The position numbers and the translations under genes were made by a program. Positions 37,073 to 49,496 of a stretch of 64,000 nucleotides of DNA are shown here, in pieces. The DNA is taken from contig CAJJDP010000067.1 of assembly GCA_905182995.1 (NCBI GenBank), positions 259,679 through 323,678 on the forward strand. Reading direction: 5' to 3'. Source of the DNA: Paramecium octaurelia (taxonomy: Eukaryota > Ciliophora > Oligohymenophorea > Peniculida > Parameciidae). Position 1 is the first letter of the stretch. The number at the start of each line of letters is the position of its first letter. The notes under the pieces were generated by a model. The model was given only the letters and a program-made list of their open reading frames with translations, did no database searches and had not been told where the DNA came from.

Positions 37073-39694
37073 ATGTAACAATAAGTTCAACAGCCCTAAG
37101 ATAAACTAACTGCGATATTCTAAGAATTACAATTCATTACAAATGAATCTTAAGGTTCATATAATTTAGGAAATATAGAGAAACAAAAGATACTCCTCTT
37201 TTTTGGATTTGAACATAAAGATGCAGATGCTTTATATGTTCATTTTGCAGATAAAACTGAAATTTTAAAAAACAAATATATTAAAATGGTTAAACTAAAG
37301 AAGGAGTCAAAAGTCTCTTATCTTATTAATACACCATACTCTTTAGGGAGTATAGTAGATAGATAACAATGCCATAAATAATGCATAACTAGAATAATTT
37401 TAAACAAGGTTCTAATTTAATTGAAAGATTGTGATTATCATATAATAGTTAATTTTGATAATCTTTAAGGAGATACTTAACAAGCATAACTAAATTAAAT
37501 ACTCGATTTTGGGTTGTTTAATTTTGGTAAAATAAGCCTTAAACAGGAAAAACAGGAATAGGTTTCCCTACTTTATAATTGCAAGAATGATAAAGAAACA
37601 TCGTATTGCCTTTGTAAGGATATTAAGAATGGTGTCTAAGATCTCAAACATATATTTAAGTAGCAAACTTTGAGAAATATCTTTAAATAAGTTACATTTT
37701 AAAAATTAAAGATTGAAAAAGAAGAGGATTTCGGACCTATGACTGCATTTTTGATAAAGGTTATGGATGAATTAGTAGTTGAAATAACGACAATATTATA
37801 AAATTATTAGAATTAACTTTTATAATTGCAATAAATTCCCATTTTATAAGATGAATAAGATTTAAATTAGGGTATCTGCAAGCTTTTAAAACAACTTAAT
37901 GATTATTTAAAAAAATCTACCAATTACAATTTAGAAACTGCATTGGAACTGTTTAAGGCAATAAACATTGTAAACCAAAATAATCTAAAAGAAATAAATT
38001 CTAATTTAGAAAACCTGAACTTTAAATTAATAGAGTAATTTTTAGCAGAAAAAGAAATTTCTAAAGAGAAACTTTAGTTACCAGAAGTAGTAGCAAGTGT
38101 AGGGGAAATAGATTTTATCTTTAAGATGTTGAAAAAATATATATAAAATTACTTTGTTTCGACAAATTTGCTTGAAATAAAAAATATAAGGCTTAATGTT
38201 AATTGCTGGGCATCTTATAGCGATGAAATGGTTGAAAGCATTATTTAAAATTTTAAACATATAACATAAAACATATAAGAAGGACCACGAGAAATGAGGG
38301 ATTTTGGTGTATTTTTATTTGGGAAAAGCAGAGTAGGTAAAAGCACATTAATAAATTTAATAAAAAGCCCAGAAAGTTTAACTATAGAAAAGAGAATAAG
38401 TGAACTTTGTTATGTGATGAAAAATTAAGTTTAGACAGAATTTAAGATTGAACATGGCTGCATGAGTGAGACACAAAAGATTTCAAGTATGCAGATTGAG
38501 GATGTGTGGTATTATGATTGCCCAGGATTTGATGATAATATTTCCTAATAAATAAGAATTGCACATAGGATTAGTTTATATAATTATTTAAGCAAAACTA
38601 AAAAAGTTATAGGATTTTTTGTAATTGATTCTTCAAATAAAGATGCTTAAATTATTAAGGATACAATTGATCCAATTTATTTATTATTAAAAGATAAAAA
38701 GTAATTAATTAAAGAAAACGATAAATGGGCTTCTTTGGTTTTGGTTAAAGCAAAGTAGAATGTAAGATAAGATTATATTGAAAATTGGAATGAAGCTTAC
38801 CATAATTTGTTGGAAGGTAAATACACATTTTATAGAGAGATGTATTAAAGTGATAATTAATGTATTGAATTTCCAAAACCTAAGAAAAATCTATAGTAGG
38901 AATAAATTTTATAACAAAATACTTATATACAACAAAAAATGTTAAAGAGAATTAATGAGAATAAATAAAATGTAGAGTTTTAGCTAAATTTTGAATTATA
39001 AATAGAATCAAAACTATTTCATTTGTATGAAATTGTTCTCAACAAGCTTCAAAAGAAAATTGAATAGATTGTTGGGCTTTTAGAAAATTAAATTAATAGT
39101 TATATTTTAGATTGTGAAGATGAACTAGAGAAAAAAAAATTACTTATTTAAAACTTTAGATCTTTTATTGGCAATGAAATTAATTAAGAGAATGTAAAAA
39201 TGACTTTAAAAAAAATTCTGGAATGGTGTAAGATTAACGAATTATTTAAAATTAATTCTATTTTCTTATAAAGTACGATTGATGACGTATTATAATGTTT
39301 ATAGGTCGATGTTTATTGCACAAAAATGAAAAAAATTTCCCCAATTAAAGTTGATTCATCAAAGCTCAGAAAAAATGCAGATAAAATTATAGATATTATC
39401 TAATTTATTGCAAAACTTGAAATTGGGTTCAAGGGAACATTCATAGCAGGTTCTATAATTGCGGGAGTGGCTTCTTTAGGGGCTGCAATATTTGCAGAAG
39501 GTGCAATAGCGATGGCTGCAGAAGTTATTATTACACAAATCGCTAGGAAAGTGGCAGTTAGGGCAGCTATTACTGGATTAGGCGGAGCAGGTGCTTCGGC
39601 GATTACATATATATTATTTTATTTCAGGTAATACATGTTAAAATAGAAATATTTGCCTTATTTGAAAGAAGCAGAATAAAGAACCAATATATGA
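37073..39694 (+). CDS. Large P-loop GTPase with central G domain and hydrophobic C-terminal segment, 873 aa
   Basis: An intronless frame of 874 codons. The first 400 residues are a long helical region without a recognised fold. The G domain is central: G1 LFGKSRVGKSTLINLI (Gly417), G3 YDCPGFDDN, and an ASLVLVKAKQN segment at the G4 place that lacks a standard N/TKxD. Behind it are long charged helices. Near residues 785-850 comes a Gly/Ala-rich hydrophobic stretch (AGSIIAGVASLGAAIFAEG, later GLGGAGASAITYILFYF) that looks membrane-inserting, followed by a short basic tail. The layout recalls dynamin-related or immunity GTPases that act on membranes. It seems distantly related to the GTPase at 23448. 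Confidence 0.85.
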
Positions 39695-41227
39695 ATTAAA
39701 TATAAATAATTTAAATCTATAAATTATTGAATAAAATTTCAATTTTAGATAAACATCTAATTTTGTATTTTTATTTCTACTTTTTAAATAACTTTTTTCT
39801 TGATATCACTTAATTAAAATTTCTTTAACTTAAATTATTAATACCTCCATAATCAATTGAATATAGTTTTTCTAATCTATCAAGTACAATTATACTTCTA
39901 TAGAAACAATAAAATTATAGAGTATAATTAATTTATAATGGATTCCATATAATTTTTCATAATAATTAAGCCATATTAATATAATGTATTATATGAAATT
40001 ACCAAATCATCTAAAAATAAAAATCTGAATATACTTCAATTCATTACATTAAATAATTTATTAATATTTTTCTTATTATTTATTAATGATAATTTTAATC
40101 TTTAATCGTAATGCTCGACAATTCAAAAATTAATAACAATATAATATTGTGTTGCTTTAAATTAACTTCATTAAAACTAATTTAATAAAGCTAGCTAAGA
40201 TTGTTTGTATATGTATGATTATCAATGTTGATAATCTAAATTAATACTAATTTAAATAATCTAGTTTTTCTAAATTTTATTTTTCATTTTTCAGCCCCTT
40301 ATCATAAATGCAGCTATTTATTATTATAAAACAAATATTGCATGTTTTTAATTTTTAGTTCAAATTTATAAAAAATGGAAATTTATTATAGTTTATATCT
40401 TCCTTTATAGCAACTCAAAATTAGATTCTTGAAAATTTGTCTTTATATAAAATAATACGTAAATATCGAATAATGCTATAAATACTTTCAATTAAGATAC
40501 AGCTTTTTTATAAATCTAAAATGGATATAAGGGAAATACAACACAATATGCATTATTAATGAAATGAATAATAAAAATTGATTATTAGGTAACTCAGAAA
40601 AAATCTATCATCATAGATCAATACTATTAATGTTTGCTTTAAAAGTATACATAAATTTTCTATTGGATAATTTGTGTATTTCAAACAATTGGATAGCAAT
40701 TTGTATCGTTCCATCTTAAATACTGAGAAATTTATCTAACTTAATGAAACGTGAATAAAATACTTATTTCAATTTTTAATTTATTAAGAAATCCTTACTG
40801 GATATTGTTCTTAGATTAAATTAACTCAATAAATCTTTGGAAAAATAATATTCAATTAATATTTACCATTTTTTTTTGACTCTTGTGTGTAATCTTGCTA
40901 TTTTGTTTTCACTTAATAATTAGATTGGTAATAAAATACAATAAATTCCAAAATCTTTAATAATTATTTGATAAAAGATATTAATGTTATAGTATTCAGA
41001 AGCTGTTAAGGAATTTGAATGGTAATACTTGTAAATTATCTATGAAATATGCTAAACTCTATTTATTAATAAATGTTTATAATTTGTAAAAAAAATAAAA
41101 AATGGATTAATTTTAGACATGTGAAGGCAAGCTCTTGTTTATAACTTATTATTTATATAAATCTAATCGGATTGGAATAGAGTAAAAAAGTGAAATAAAA
41201 GGTGACATATATAATTAATTCACAGAT
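39695..41227. other. Gene-poor AT-rich region, 1.5 kb
   Basis: The longest stretch without a gene in the window. Frames on both strands are interrupted by TGA or consist of Ile/Asn/Lys/Phe runs typical of spacer. I found no tRNA, no repeat arrays and no transposase motif. It may carry regulatory or untranslated sequence, or a long-decayed gene. Confidence 0.5.
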
Positions 41228-41554
41228 ATGCTTATAGCAAAAGATTTTAGAATATAACAAGTGATGTAAGAAATAAAGAATGAAACCAATGTACAGAAAA
41301 TTGAAAGAATGCTAGAAAACATTAATGTACTATATATTAATAAACGATAGCCAGAGGAACATAGTCCCAGAGACATAGATGACAATTTGAGTCATACGTA
41401 TAAGTAAAAAAGACCTAAGCTCTTTAAATTCTAAAAATCAAATTTCTCGAAATTCATAGAAGCAAAAGCAAATGAAGATACTGATACTTTCTCTTCAAAC
41501 AAACAATTAGAGTTTAGACAGCGATTATATTCATTAGCAGCAGATTCTTGTTGA
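41228..41554 (+). CDS. Small hypothetical protein, 108 aa
   Basis: An intronless frame with good composition: an N-terminal helix (DFRIQQVMQEIKNETNVQKI), then a basic region (KQKRPKLFKFQKSNFSKF) and an ending EFRQRLYSLAADSC. Just downstream (41571-41639) a tiny frame ends in a similar run, RPRQYFSLAAQNLK, hinting at a partial local duplication. No family is recognised. Confidence 0.5.
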
Positions 41555-41682
41555 TGATATTATATAAAAATATGAATAATTTTTTCAAGCAAGGAAGGCC
41601 AAGACAATATTTCTCATTGGCAGCATAAAATCTAAAATGAATAAACTGGCTGCTTGATATTAATCCCTCTTACTGAGTCTCG

Positions 41683-42108
41683 ATGACTAAATATATGAAT
41701 AATTAAATTACTGTAGATACAAGTGATGTGTCCCAGCCTAAGATCAAGAAAATTCCAGATAAAACTAAAACATTTTAAAGTTTTAAAATCCAATCTCTTA
41801 AAATTATGGCAACAAAGATTCCTCCAATCGAAGAGTACATGATCTTTTTTGAAATGACAAAATAAGTCTATGCTACTTCTCTATAAACATCTTAAACATC
41901 AAAAAATGATTGTAGTTTTTATTTGGTTAATTATAAAACTGATCTATTCTGGATAGCGTATTTATTATTTTCCTAAGATTAATATCATTTCATACTTGGA
42001 ATAAATTTGAGTTAAGGTGTAATAAATATACTTGAGTATATAAAAGGAATAAAATATGTGGTATCCAACTAGAGCGACTTTAACTAATGCAATTTAGTAG
42101 TTCTTTGA
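41683..42108 (+). CDS. Hypothetical protein, 141 aa, 3' end uncertain
   Basis: ATG to TGA without introns. The N-terminal half is basic and Thr/Lys-rich and the rest contains a hydrophobic block (YKTDLFWIAYLLFSQDQYHF). A different frame from 42056 to 42268 (MWYPTRATLTNAIQQFFETN, then KGSINQFLSCRFKFKLPF) reads even better and may be the true 3' part, reached through a 37-nt intron. I cannot settle the structure. The area may be a gene in decay. Confidence 0.38.
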
Positions 42109-42337
42109 AACAAATGAGAACAAAGGATCCATTAACCAATTTTTAAGTTGTAGATTTAAATTCAAGCTACCATTTCATAAATTTTTGATTGAAATAAAAG
42201 AATCCCACAATTCCTATTTTGTATATAAGTAATATTCTCAAATGGTAAAATATACTACTATCTAATGAAATAAATGATAATAATACAATCTGATGATTTG
42301 ATTTCGTGTGTACAAACCTAGATGAATAGACTCAAGA

Positions 42338-42760
42338 ATGGGTATTGCAAATAATGGAAAAGTTTCTATCTTTATTTCTAAAAATTAAATAGAAAAAAAG
42401 CTTACAAATAATTAGCAATTTCTAAAAACTGATTAAATAACTAACAATGCTGGGAAAATAAAGAAGGAACAGTAATATAAATTGGAATATACAGTGATAT
42501 CCTAAACTACGGAATTCTTCCAAACTTCATATTGATTTTAGTCTTAATAATAGTATTATGAATTGTAGTAGTAATAACTTTATCTGCATTTTTCATATTT
42601 CGTACAATATTCATCAAAAGTGATCCCACTTCTCGGATAATGGGAGTATGAATAGAAGAAGTATCTCTTAGTAGGTAAAAAGGTTGAAACTAATATGACT
42701 GCCAACTAGGTTAACAATAATCGGTAAAAATATTTTGGTTCTTCAGGTTTAGTTTTTTGA
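42338..42760 (+). CDS. Possible Gln-rich protein with in-frame TGA or 48-nt intron
   Basis: The frame from ATG 42338 reads MGIANNGKVSIFISKNQIEK and continues past a TGA at 42533-42535 into FQSQQQYYELQQQQLYLHF and WEYEQKKYLLVGKKVE, ending at 42758. A 48-nt intron beginning GTGATATCC and ending GATTTTAG would remove the TGA and keep the frame. A broken gene is the alternative. The family is not recognised. Confidence 0.33.
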
Positions 42761-43101
42761 ATGTCATCGGGATTTTCAGGCGTCTTCGCTTATGATATCT
42801 CTTTTGCTCGTTCATTTGGAGTAATTTACTCTTATATATCTGACATAGATGTTTAAATATTTAATAAAATTTATAATATTATGTATAATATAGTTTAGGA
42901 TTTGAATGACGTGGCAACTATTAATATGATATGCAAATGTAAGATATTAAAGGGGATATGAATATTAACTGATAGTAATTGGTATTAATAATAGAAATAT
43001 TAAATAGCATTCTTCAATCATCACTTTAAGGAGCTTCTTAATTCGATTCATCCTTTGGCACTCTGATCACTAAAAGAGGAACCTAATGATCTTTGACTTG
43101 A
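42761..43101. other. Spacer with a weak short frame
   Basis: 341 nt before the stop of the C2-domain gene. A 63-codon plus-strand frame starting MSSGFSGVFAYDISFARSF is open but has no other support. No RNA gene or repeat is seen. Confidence 0.4.
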
Positions 43102-46100
43102 TCAAATTAATTGATGTTTCTTTAATTTGATTTCATTTGATTGATCCATCTAACTATGATTAATTAGGTACCTTAAATATTCCTTTTATACTATTGTGTA
43201 TTCTTAATAAGCAATTTAGAGATACTTGAGATTTGAAGCTTTGAGTCCTGAGCTTTCAAACTCTAGTTCAGGGAATTTTCTAGTTAATATTTTCATATCT
43301 TGTTGTTTAGTGACATTTTTGGGGGAAAGGCATCTATTTGAATATTTTTTAGGTAACCTCCTTCTATTTTCTTCATTTTCTTATTCTTATTCAACTTCTT
43401 AAAGTATTTTATTAAGATCAATGAATGAAGAAAAACTCTAATAGAATTCCGATTAAATGGGAGTATTATCAGGTACTTATTCGTCTTCTACTTTTTGATT
43501 GCCATCATCAAGAGATTTCATAGAGTTGTTTGGTTTTTCTGCAAATCCAATGGCACTTTAAGCTTTGCTGACTTAAGATTGGAAACTGATTTCTGGTAGT
43601 TCACTTTTTCTGGATGAATTTTTAAGTGTAGTTGAATCTTATTCATTCTGCTTATCATCAAGTATTTGCTGTTCTTTCTTTTCTTTAGCTTTTTTTCTTA
43701 TAAGTTTGGCCTTTAAACTTCTTTCTTAGATGACCTTCTGGACATATTGTTTGCCTCCATTATACAATTAAAATTGTTGGTAAATCTTCCTAATAATTTA
43801 AATGATGTATGAATATTTAAGGTAGATCATATCATTGATCAATTGATCTCTTTCCTTTTAGGAGTAATCTTTGAAGAATGCATATTGGAGTTCCTTGTTG
43901 ATGTCTCTTATTTTTTCGAATCCTGATTGCAAAGATCTATGACGATGTTGTATTCTATAAATCAATAGGTGTATAAATGTGTTTCTGACTAAGGGACTCC
44001 AATGCATGAAAATTTTAAAAAATAAGTCTGTACTAAACAAGAAATCACATAATTCCTTTTTTGGTTCAGCTAGATTAATATAATTAATGAATGTTACTTG
44101 TAATGAGATGGAAATTATTATATAAGATTTATAAACTCTTACTAATAGAGACAGCATGATCTCCATTCAAGATTAGTTTGATTCCCTTGAAGAAAAAGGA
44201 ATAGTCAAAATTAGTAGGTAAAACATGGTAATTTTGATTGACTATCTGTAACCAAACGTCCACGATATTTAGAGTATTGAACACTTGGATTGCATCGTAC
44301 AATCTTGTTTGATTGAACAATATGTGAATGAATTTGCTAAGCAACATGGAATTGTTGATTATGGCACAAGATGCTTCAATGAATTTGTGATTCTTTAATT
44401 AAATGTTGGATAGTAACAATGAGACAATCTCATCATATCCTTGTATGTTTTGCCAATTGACATTGAATCCAAACTTAGATTATACAAAATTAACCCATTA
44501 AATTACAAAAGGATAATAGAAATGCACAGTTTATTAATCTGGCATTTCTAATTTCAATGATTCCAATTCTTTTTTTAATTATTACCCTTTTTCATTTTAG
44601 AATGCAAGATCATAAAATTTATGAATTGAGAGATTCTCAATCTCTGGAAACAGAGCTTGTTTAAATTGAGGTACTCTGAAGTAGGAGAGCACAGCAAATT
44701 TAACAAAAAAATCATGTTCTTTATTTGAACAAGAAGTGTCAATGACTCTTTATAAACAAAGAGGCATAACTTTAATCATTAAAGTAACAAATAATTAAGC
44801 ATTATGAATACGTTCTATTTAAGTATCAATACTCAAATGATCTAAATCCATATCATCTCTATAAATGAGTTCACTGAGCACAGTAAAGCAAATTTCCTTA
44901 ACCATTTCTGTTTATTATTTACTGCTCTACTCTAATAAGTATTTCCATAACTTAATTTACACTGATTAACTGTGTAACATATCATCAACACTCTGATATT
45001 TAATATTGTGATTTTCAGCCAAAGTCGATAGAATTTCATTTCTCATTTTCTCAGAGTCTTTGATCTTTTTATCCCTCATGGTCTATGATAGTGTTTCCAC
45101 TTTTATTTATAGTCCAATCAGCCAATCCACTTCCTTATTAGAGTTATTTTTGGATTTCGCCTTCTTCAATAATAAAGTAGATTGATTCACAATTCCAGTT
45201 TCAGTTTTGACTCCACTGCATTGACTAACATATTGATTAGATTTGATGATAAATGTTCCTGCCCAATTTCCAATGTATGTGCCATCAGAAATCAATTGTT
45301 CATTTAACTACGCCTCTTAAATTAAGAGTGTGTCAGTTTGTGCAATTTGAGATGTATTATCGTAAAAGAATTTATTAAAACTGATGTAAGTACTACCAAT
45401 TCGCTTATACTCTTCTAATTTAGTTTATTTGTTGGCATAAAGCACAAAAACAAAGGTAGTTATTTGAAAATCATCCGCAAAAATGTCAAATTCCATGGAT
45501 GGAGAATCTTCTGTTCTGAATTCCCAAAGGATTTCGTTCTTAGCTTCTAGTGCTTTTTTAGTGGAGACATGTCTTTAGGAGCCTCCTTTGATGTGCTGAT
45601 ACTTATAGGGGACATCGTCATTTTATGAATAGGTAGGATTCATATATTTTGGAGAGATGGCTGATTGAGATTCATTTTCTTGAGACTTGATTTTCAATAG
45701 AAAACTGTAGGCTATATCACCCAATTGTTCTTCCAGGATACAGCGAATGTGCTTGGTGTTGATCTTAAAATGCAATCTTTGAGCCACTTTGATATCAAAG
45801 ATAATTGAGGATTTGTTCTAAAATAGCAAAGAGTATTTACACTAAACAAAATATCATGGTGTTGTGGTCCGCTGGCAATTTCATAGATTGTATATTTGAT
45901 TCTATAATGAACTTTGTCTGAATCGTCGAGGATTTGCTTGGGAGGATATTTGAATATTGTACTAGTGTAAAGAATTGAGTCTGCATACTTTGAGGATCGA
46001 TGTGCAAATCAAAAGTAAAGGTTTAGGGCCACTATACTAAAGGAGTAAGAGTACATGTGGATTTTTGGTATATCTGATCATGGTGGTCTTATAGAGATGC

Positions 46101-46255
46101 TCATTCACTTTAACAATCACATATGCACTTTACTGCTGTATATTTTTAACCTTAATACCAGAAATTACCATCCTAAACATCAGATTCTGCTATCCGAACC
46201 TAATGTCGTTGAGATGCTACTTTCTTGTCTAATGAGAATAACATGCAGTTCCCAT
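43102..46255 (-). CDS. C2-domain protein, 1021 aa
   Basis: Three introns (35, 25 and 28 nt) give 1022 codons exactly. Residues of about 35-170 form a C2-type beta sandwich: LMFRMVISGIKVKNIQQQSA, YVIVKIYQKSTCTLTPLVQ, WPQTFTFDLHID. A second beta-rich block near 180-330 may be another C2-like fold. The long remainder is helical, with an armadillo/TPR-like feel (LYDAIQVFNTLNIVDVWLQI), a charged Lys/Glu segment near 780-830 and a polar tail. Family unknown; membrane or ciliary trafficking would fit the C2 start. The 35-nt intron is on the long side but is required for the C2 strand order. Confidence 0.78.
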
Positions 46256-46283
46256 TATTAATTTATATTATATTTTGAATTAC

Positions 46284-47375
46284 TCAATAATTCAATTTGG
46301 CATAGCCTAACACTATCTACTCCTCGTGCACTTCTTCGAATCTCTATCTGACCATCTCTTCGAGTTGATTCACCAATTAGATCTCGCTTCTTCTCGCTTG
46401 AGTACCGTAATTGTACTCAGTCTAAAAGGTGGAGCACAAGGCTTAGGCTTACTCCAACAATTATTGATTCCTTTATTATTTGGATGAGGCTGAATTCGAT
46501 ACTGCTGATTGAACTCCGATGCAAGCAGAAAACTTGTCTAATTTCACTTGTTGTCTTTCGTGTTATCCTTGTAATCTCGATAACACTTTGTTGACCTGCT
46601 CTTTTTGTAGATTGAACAAACCCACACTTTGGGCATTCGATTCTGAAAATTGATCATATGCATCTTAGATGGCAGATCTCAAATCTTTGAGTAAATGCTC
46701 TACCTATTGGAGGGCACTCAAATCAACTGATTCTCCTTGGTTTGCCAATTAAATGAATGCGTTAAAAATGGGTGCATAAAGAGGAGTTTTGTTAATGTCA
46801 AATGATGTTTATAACATTCTTTGACTCACTTTACTCAACTCAGAGAAACTTCTATATCCAAATGAAATTCCTTCCAAGATTGTCAAGGCTTCGTCTATGG
46901 CATGCAATGAATCTTCATATTGTCTACTTCTCCTCTTAAAATAGGCTGATTCTGATTCAGCTGTAGTAAGGATGGTGTTTAGATGTTACTAGAAGGTATT
47001 TTCTTATTATTGATTGACCTACTATTATTCGATTGTTCTTTATTTTGAGTATTGGCAAGTGCTTAATTAAGCATTAGAGTCTCTCAGAGTGCTTTTGGCG
47101 TTTTGAATTTCAGCATTTCTAAATTCATATTCAGCCTAACATTCTCTCAATTCCACATTAAAGATTTGGTCGTGATTGACTTATTCCTCATTGACAGAAT
47201 CTCTAAACAAAGTGAGCACATTCAAAACAGCATCCAATGGAGAATGAGATTTAATCTTCATTTCCACCTCAGCCATCACAGCTGTGATTGATCTCTACTT
47301 AGTGTAATTGAGTCTGTGTTGATGATTAGTACCAGACACTATAACTAAGATAAGCAAGAGAGCAAAGATCTTCAT
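46284..47375 (-). CDS. Trichocyst matrix protein (TMP) family, 363 aa
   Basis: An intronless frame starting with a signal peptide (MKIFALLLILVIVSG). The pattern of the family follows: FRDSVNEEQVNHDQIFN, a Cys then EYEFRNAEIQNAKSTL, a long helical middle, and an ending LCSTFQTEYNYGTQARRSEI with MVRQRFEEVHEE. TMPs are cleaved and crystallise in the trichocyst, the explosive secretory granule of Paramecium; they are encoded by a large gene family. The basic spacer that processing enzymes would cut lies near residue 165 (FKRRSRQ), which is inference. This gene strongly supports Paramecium as the source. Confidence 0.85.
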
Positions 47376-47659
47376 TAAAAAAATTAGCCAAAAACGATAT
47401 AATGCATTTCAATAAATAAATCAAATCACTTAGTTTTATCTACTCCTTTTCTATTCAAGCATTGAATCATCAAGTACCTAAATCCTCTGCTCACCCCACT
47501 CTTTGAGTAATCTACTACATTTGTATGATTAAAATTAATGGAATAAAGATGCTTTTCTTAATATTACTATTAAGATTTCGTAATTTGATTGAATTAATAC
47601 GCCTTGTTAAATTTACTTTATACATACATATTATACTAATTTAAATATTTACCTCAAAT

Positions 47660-48785
47660 ATGTCAAATCTATAAGTATAACTAGTTAAGAAGCCTGATGC
47701 CAAATATCCAAGAGTCAATGATGTGTTCCAAGTTAAGACAGCATCTACACCAACAGCCAGTCAACTCAAAGATGGTGAAGTGTTGTTGGAAAATCTGTAC
47801 TTCTCCATCGATGCAACAATGAGAGTATGGATTAGTGGGTAATGATGTCATTTTATATTATGTAAGTGCCAAGACTTATGTTGATCCAGTCCTCCCTGGC
47901 CATACTATGTTTGGACAAGCTGTATCAAGAGTTCTAGCTTCAAAGAGTGAAAAGTTCTAAAAGGGGGATTATGTGATTGGAATTGTCCATTGGACATTGT
48001 ATCAAATCACTAGCGATGCCAAGTTGCATCTCGTTAAAAGAGGAGGTGACATTGATGATTTGACTGGATACTCCTTGTTGGGCCCACTCGGAATTAGTGG
48101 ATTGACAGCTTATGTTGGATTTGAAGCCATTGGAAAACCAAAAGAAGGAGAAACTGTAGTTATCTCTGCTGCTGCTGGGGCTGTAGGAGAAATTGCAGTC
48201 CAATTGGCTAAAACCTATTACAAGTGCAAAGTCATTGGAATTGCTGGTGGCCCAGAAAAATGTGATTATGTCAAGAAACAATTGGGTGCACATGATTGCA
48301 TCGATTACAAAAATGAAAATCTCAGTAAAAGACTCAGAGAATTAACACCCAATGGAATACATGTCTATTTTGATAATGTAGGCGGAGAAATGCTCGATGA
48401 AATATTGATGCACATCACAGATCACACCAGAATTATTCTGTGTGGAGCCATTGCCACATACAATTCCACTGGAGGTATATTCATTATCATTATCAATGTA
48501 GAACCATATAAGGTGAAGAATTACCCTAGATTAATTATAAAAAGAGCAGTCATGCAAGGATTCCTCTACTTTGATCATCCTGAATTATTCAAGCCAGGAT
48601 AAGCTACCATAACATAAATGCTCAAACAAGGCTAAATGAAAGTAAGACATTTCATATATTGTTAGATAAGATATGATGTTCAAAATGGACTAGAATAAGC
48701 TCCAAATGGATTGGCTAAACTCTTATTAGGCTAAAACAACGGCAAAGTTGTTGTCAAAGCCAAGTCAGATCAACCAAAACTTTGA
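47660..48785 (+). CDS. Zinc-independent MDR-family NADP-dependent reductase (PTGR-like), 348 aa
   Basis: Three introns (28, 27 and 24 nt) give 348 residues, normal for the family. Seen: substrate-side motif LYFSIDATMRVW, PGHTMFGQAVSRVL, the LGISGLTAYVGFEAIGKPK lead into the nucleotide fold, and the NADP-binding AAAGAVGEIAVQLAK, then a conserved DNVGGEMLDEIL. Catalytic zinc ligands are absent, as in prostaglandin/leukotriene reductases and 2-alkenal reductases. The second intron is in frame and would otherwise be read as a hydrophobic insert, so its removal is inferred from family alignment. It is likely a cytosolic enone reductase for detoxification or lipid metabolism. Confidence 0.93.
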
Positions 48786-49496
48786 TTAGTTGAGTATATA
48801 TAACAAATGTTGGATTAATAATATTATTTTTATTTCTTAATATCAATTAAAATTAATATTGCGTATTAAAATTGATTAATATTGTAATTATTTTGTTATA
48901 TTAATAATCAATATTAATTACAATAAATGTTTTGAAGAATTACGATGATTTTCATCGTATCTTTTATTTTCACATTATAACAGCGATTTAATAGTTAAGC
49001 ACGAAACTGAAAAATACAATTACAATTCTCGGGAATGTGAATTATTATAATTCTATATGAAAATTCATTATAATAAATAATTATTAATATTAAATTAGAT
49101 AATTCTCTTTGTTTTGTTAATTAAAGGATTTTGTATTTAATTAGATATTAAATCCAAGATTTTTAAGGTATAATCAAAGCAAACGCGATTTCTATTAAAT
49201 GTATTACTAGTAGCATATAGTATTGAGTCTCTATATTGAAACTATTATTGCAATATCTTTTGGTTGAGATTATGACCAAAAAAATCCCAATCTTCAATCA
49301 AAAGATCTTAAGTATATTATCTAGCGTATTTAAGTAAACCAACATTCAAAACCAAAAAGGTGGTTACCTTACATGACATCATAAAAATATTATATATAAA
49401 TAATTAAATAATTGCATTGATAAATTTACATATAAAAATCAGATAAGGTATACATAAAGTTGATAATGTTTTCATCAATTGAAATTCTCACAAAAA
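48786..49496. other. AT-rich spacer, 0.7 kb
   Basis: No convincing gene. A small inverted repeat (10-nt arms at 48881-48890 and 48915-48924) lies about 100 nt after the reductase stop and could fold in the transcript, but simple AT sequence gives such pairs easily. Confidence 0.5.

Noticed and set aside
39695-41227. Possible transposon or germline element remnant
   Set aside because: No terminal repeats, target-site pattern, transposase or polymerase motif could be seen.
45830-46060. Start of the C2 protein near 46058 with an in-frame TGA
   Set aside because: Using a 35-nt intron and a start at 46255 gives a complete C2 strand order and a frame that divides exactly, without the TGA.
48881-48924. 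Small inverted repeat as a transcription terminator
   Set aside because: AT-rich spacers form such pairs often, and ciliate Pol II genes do not use hairpin terminators.
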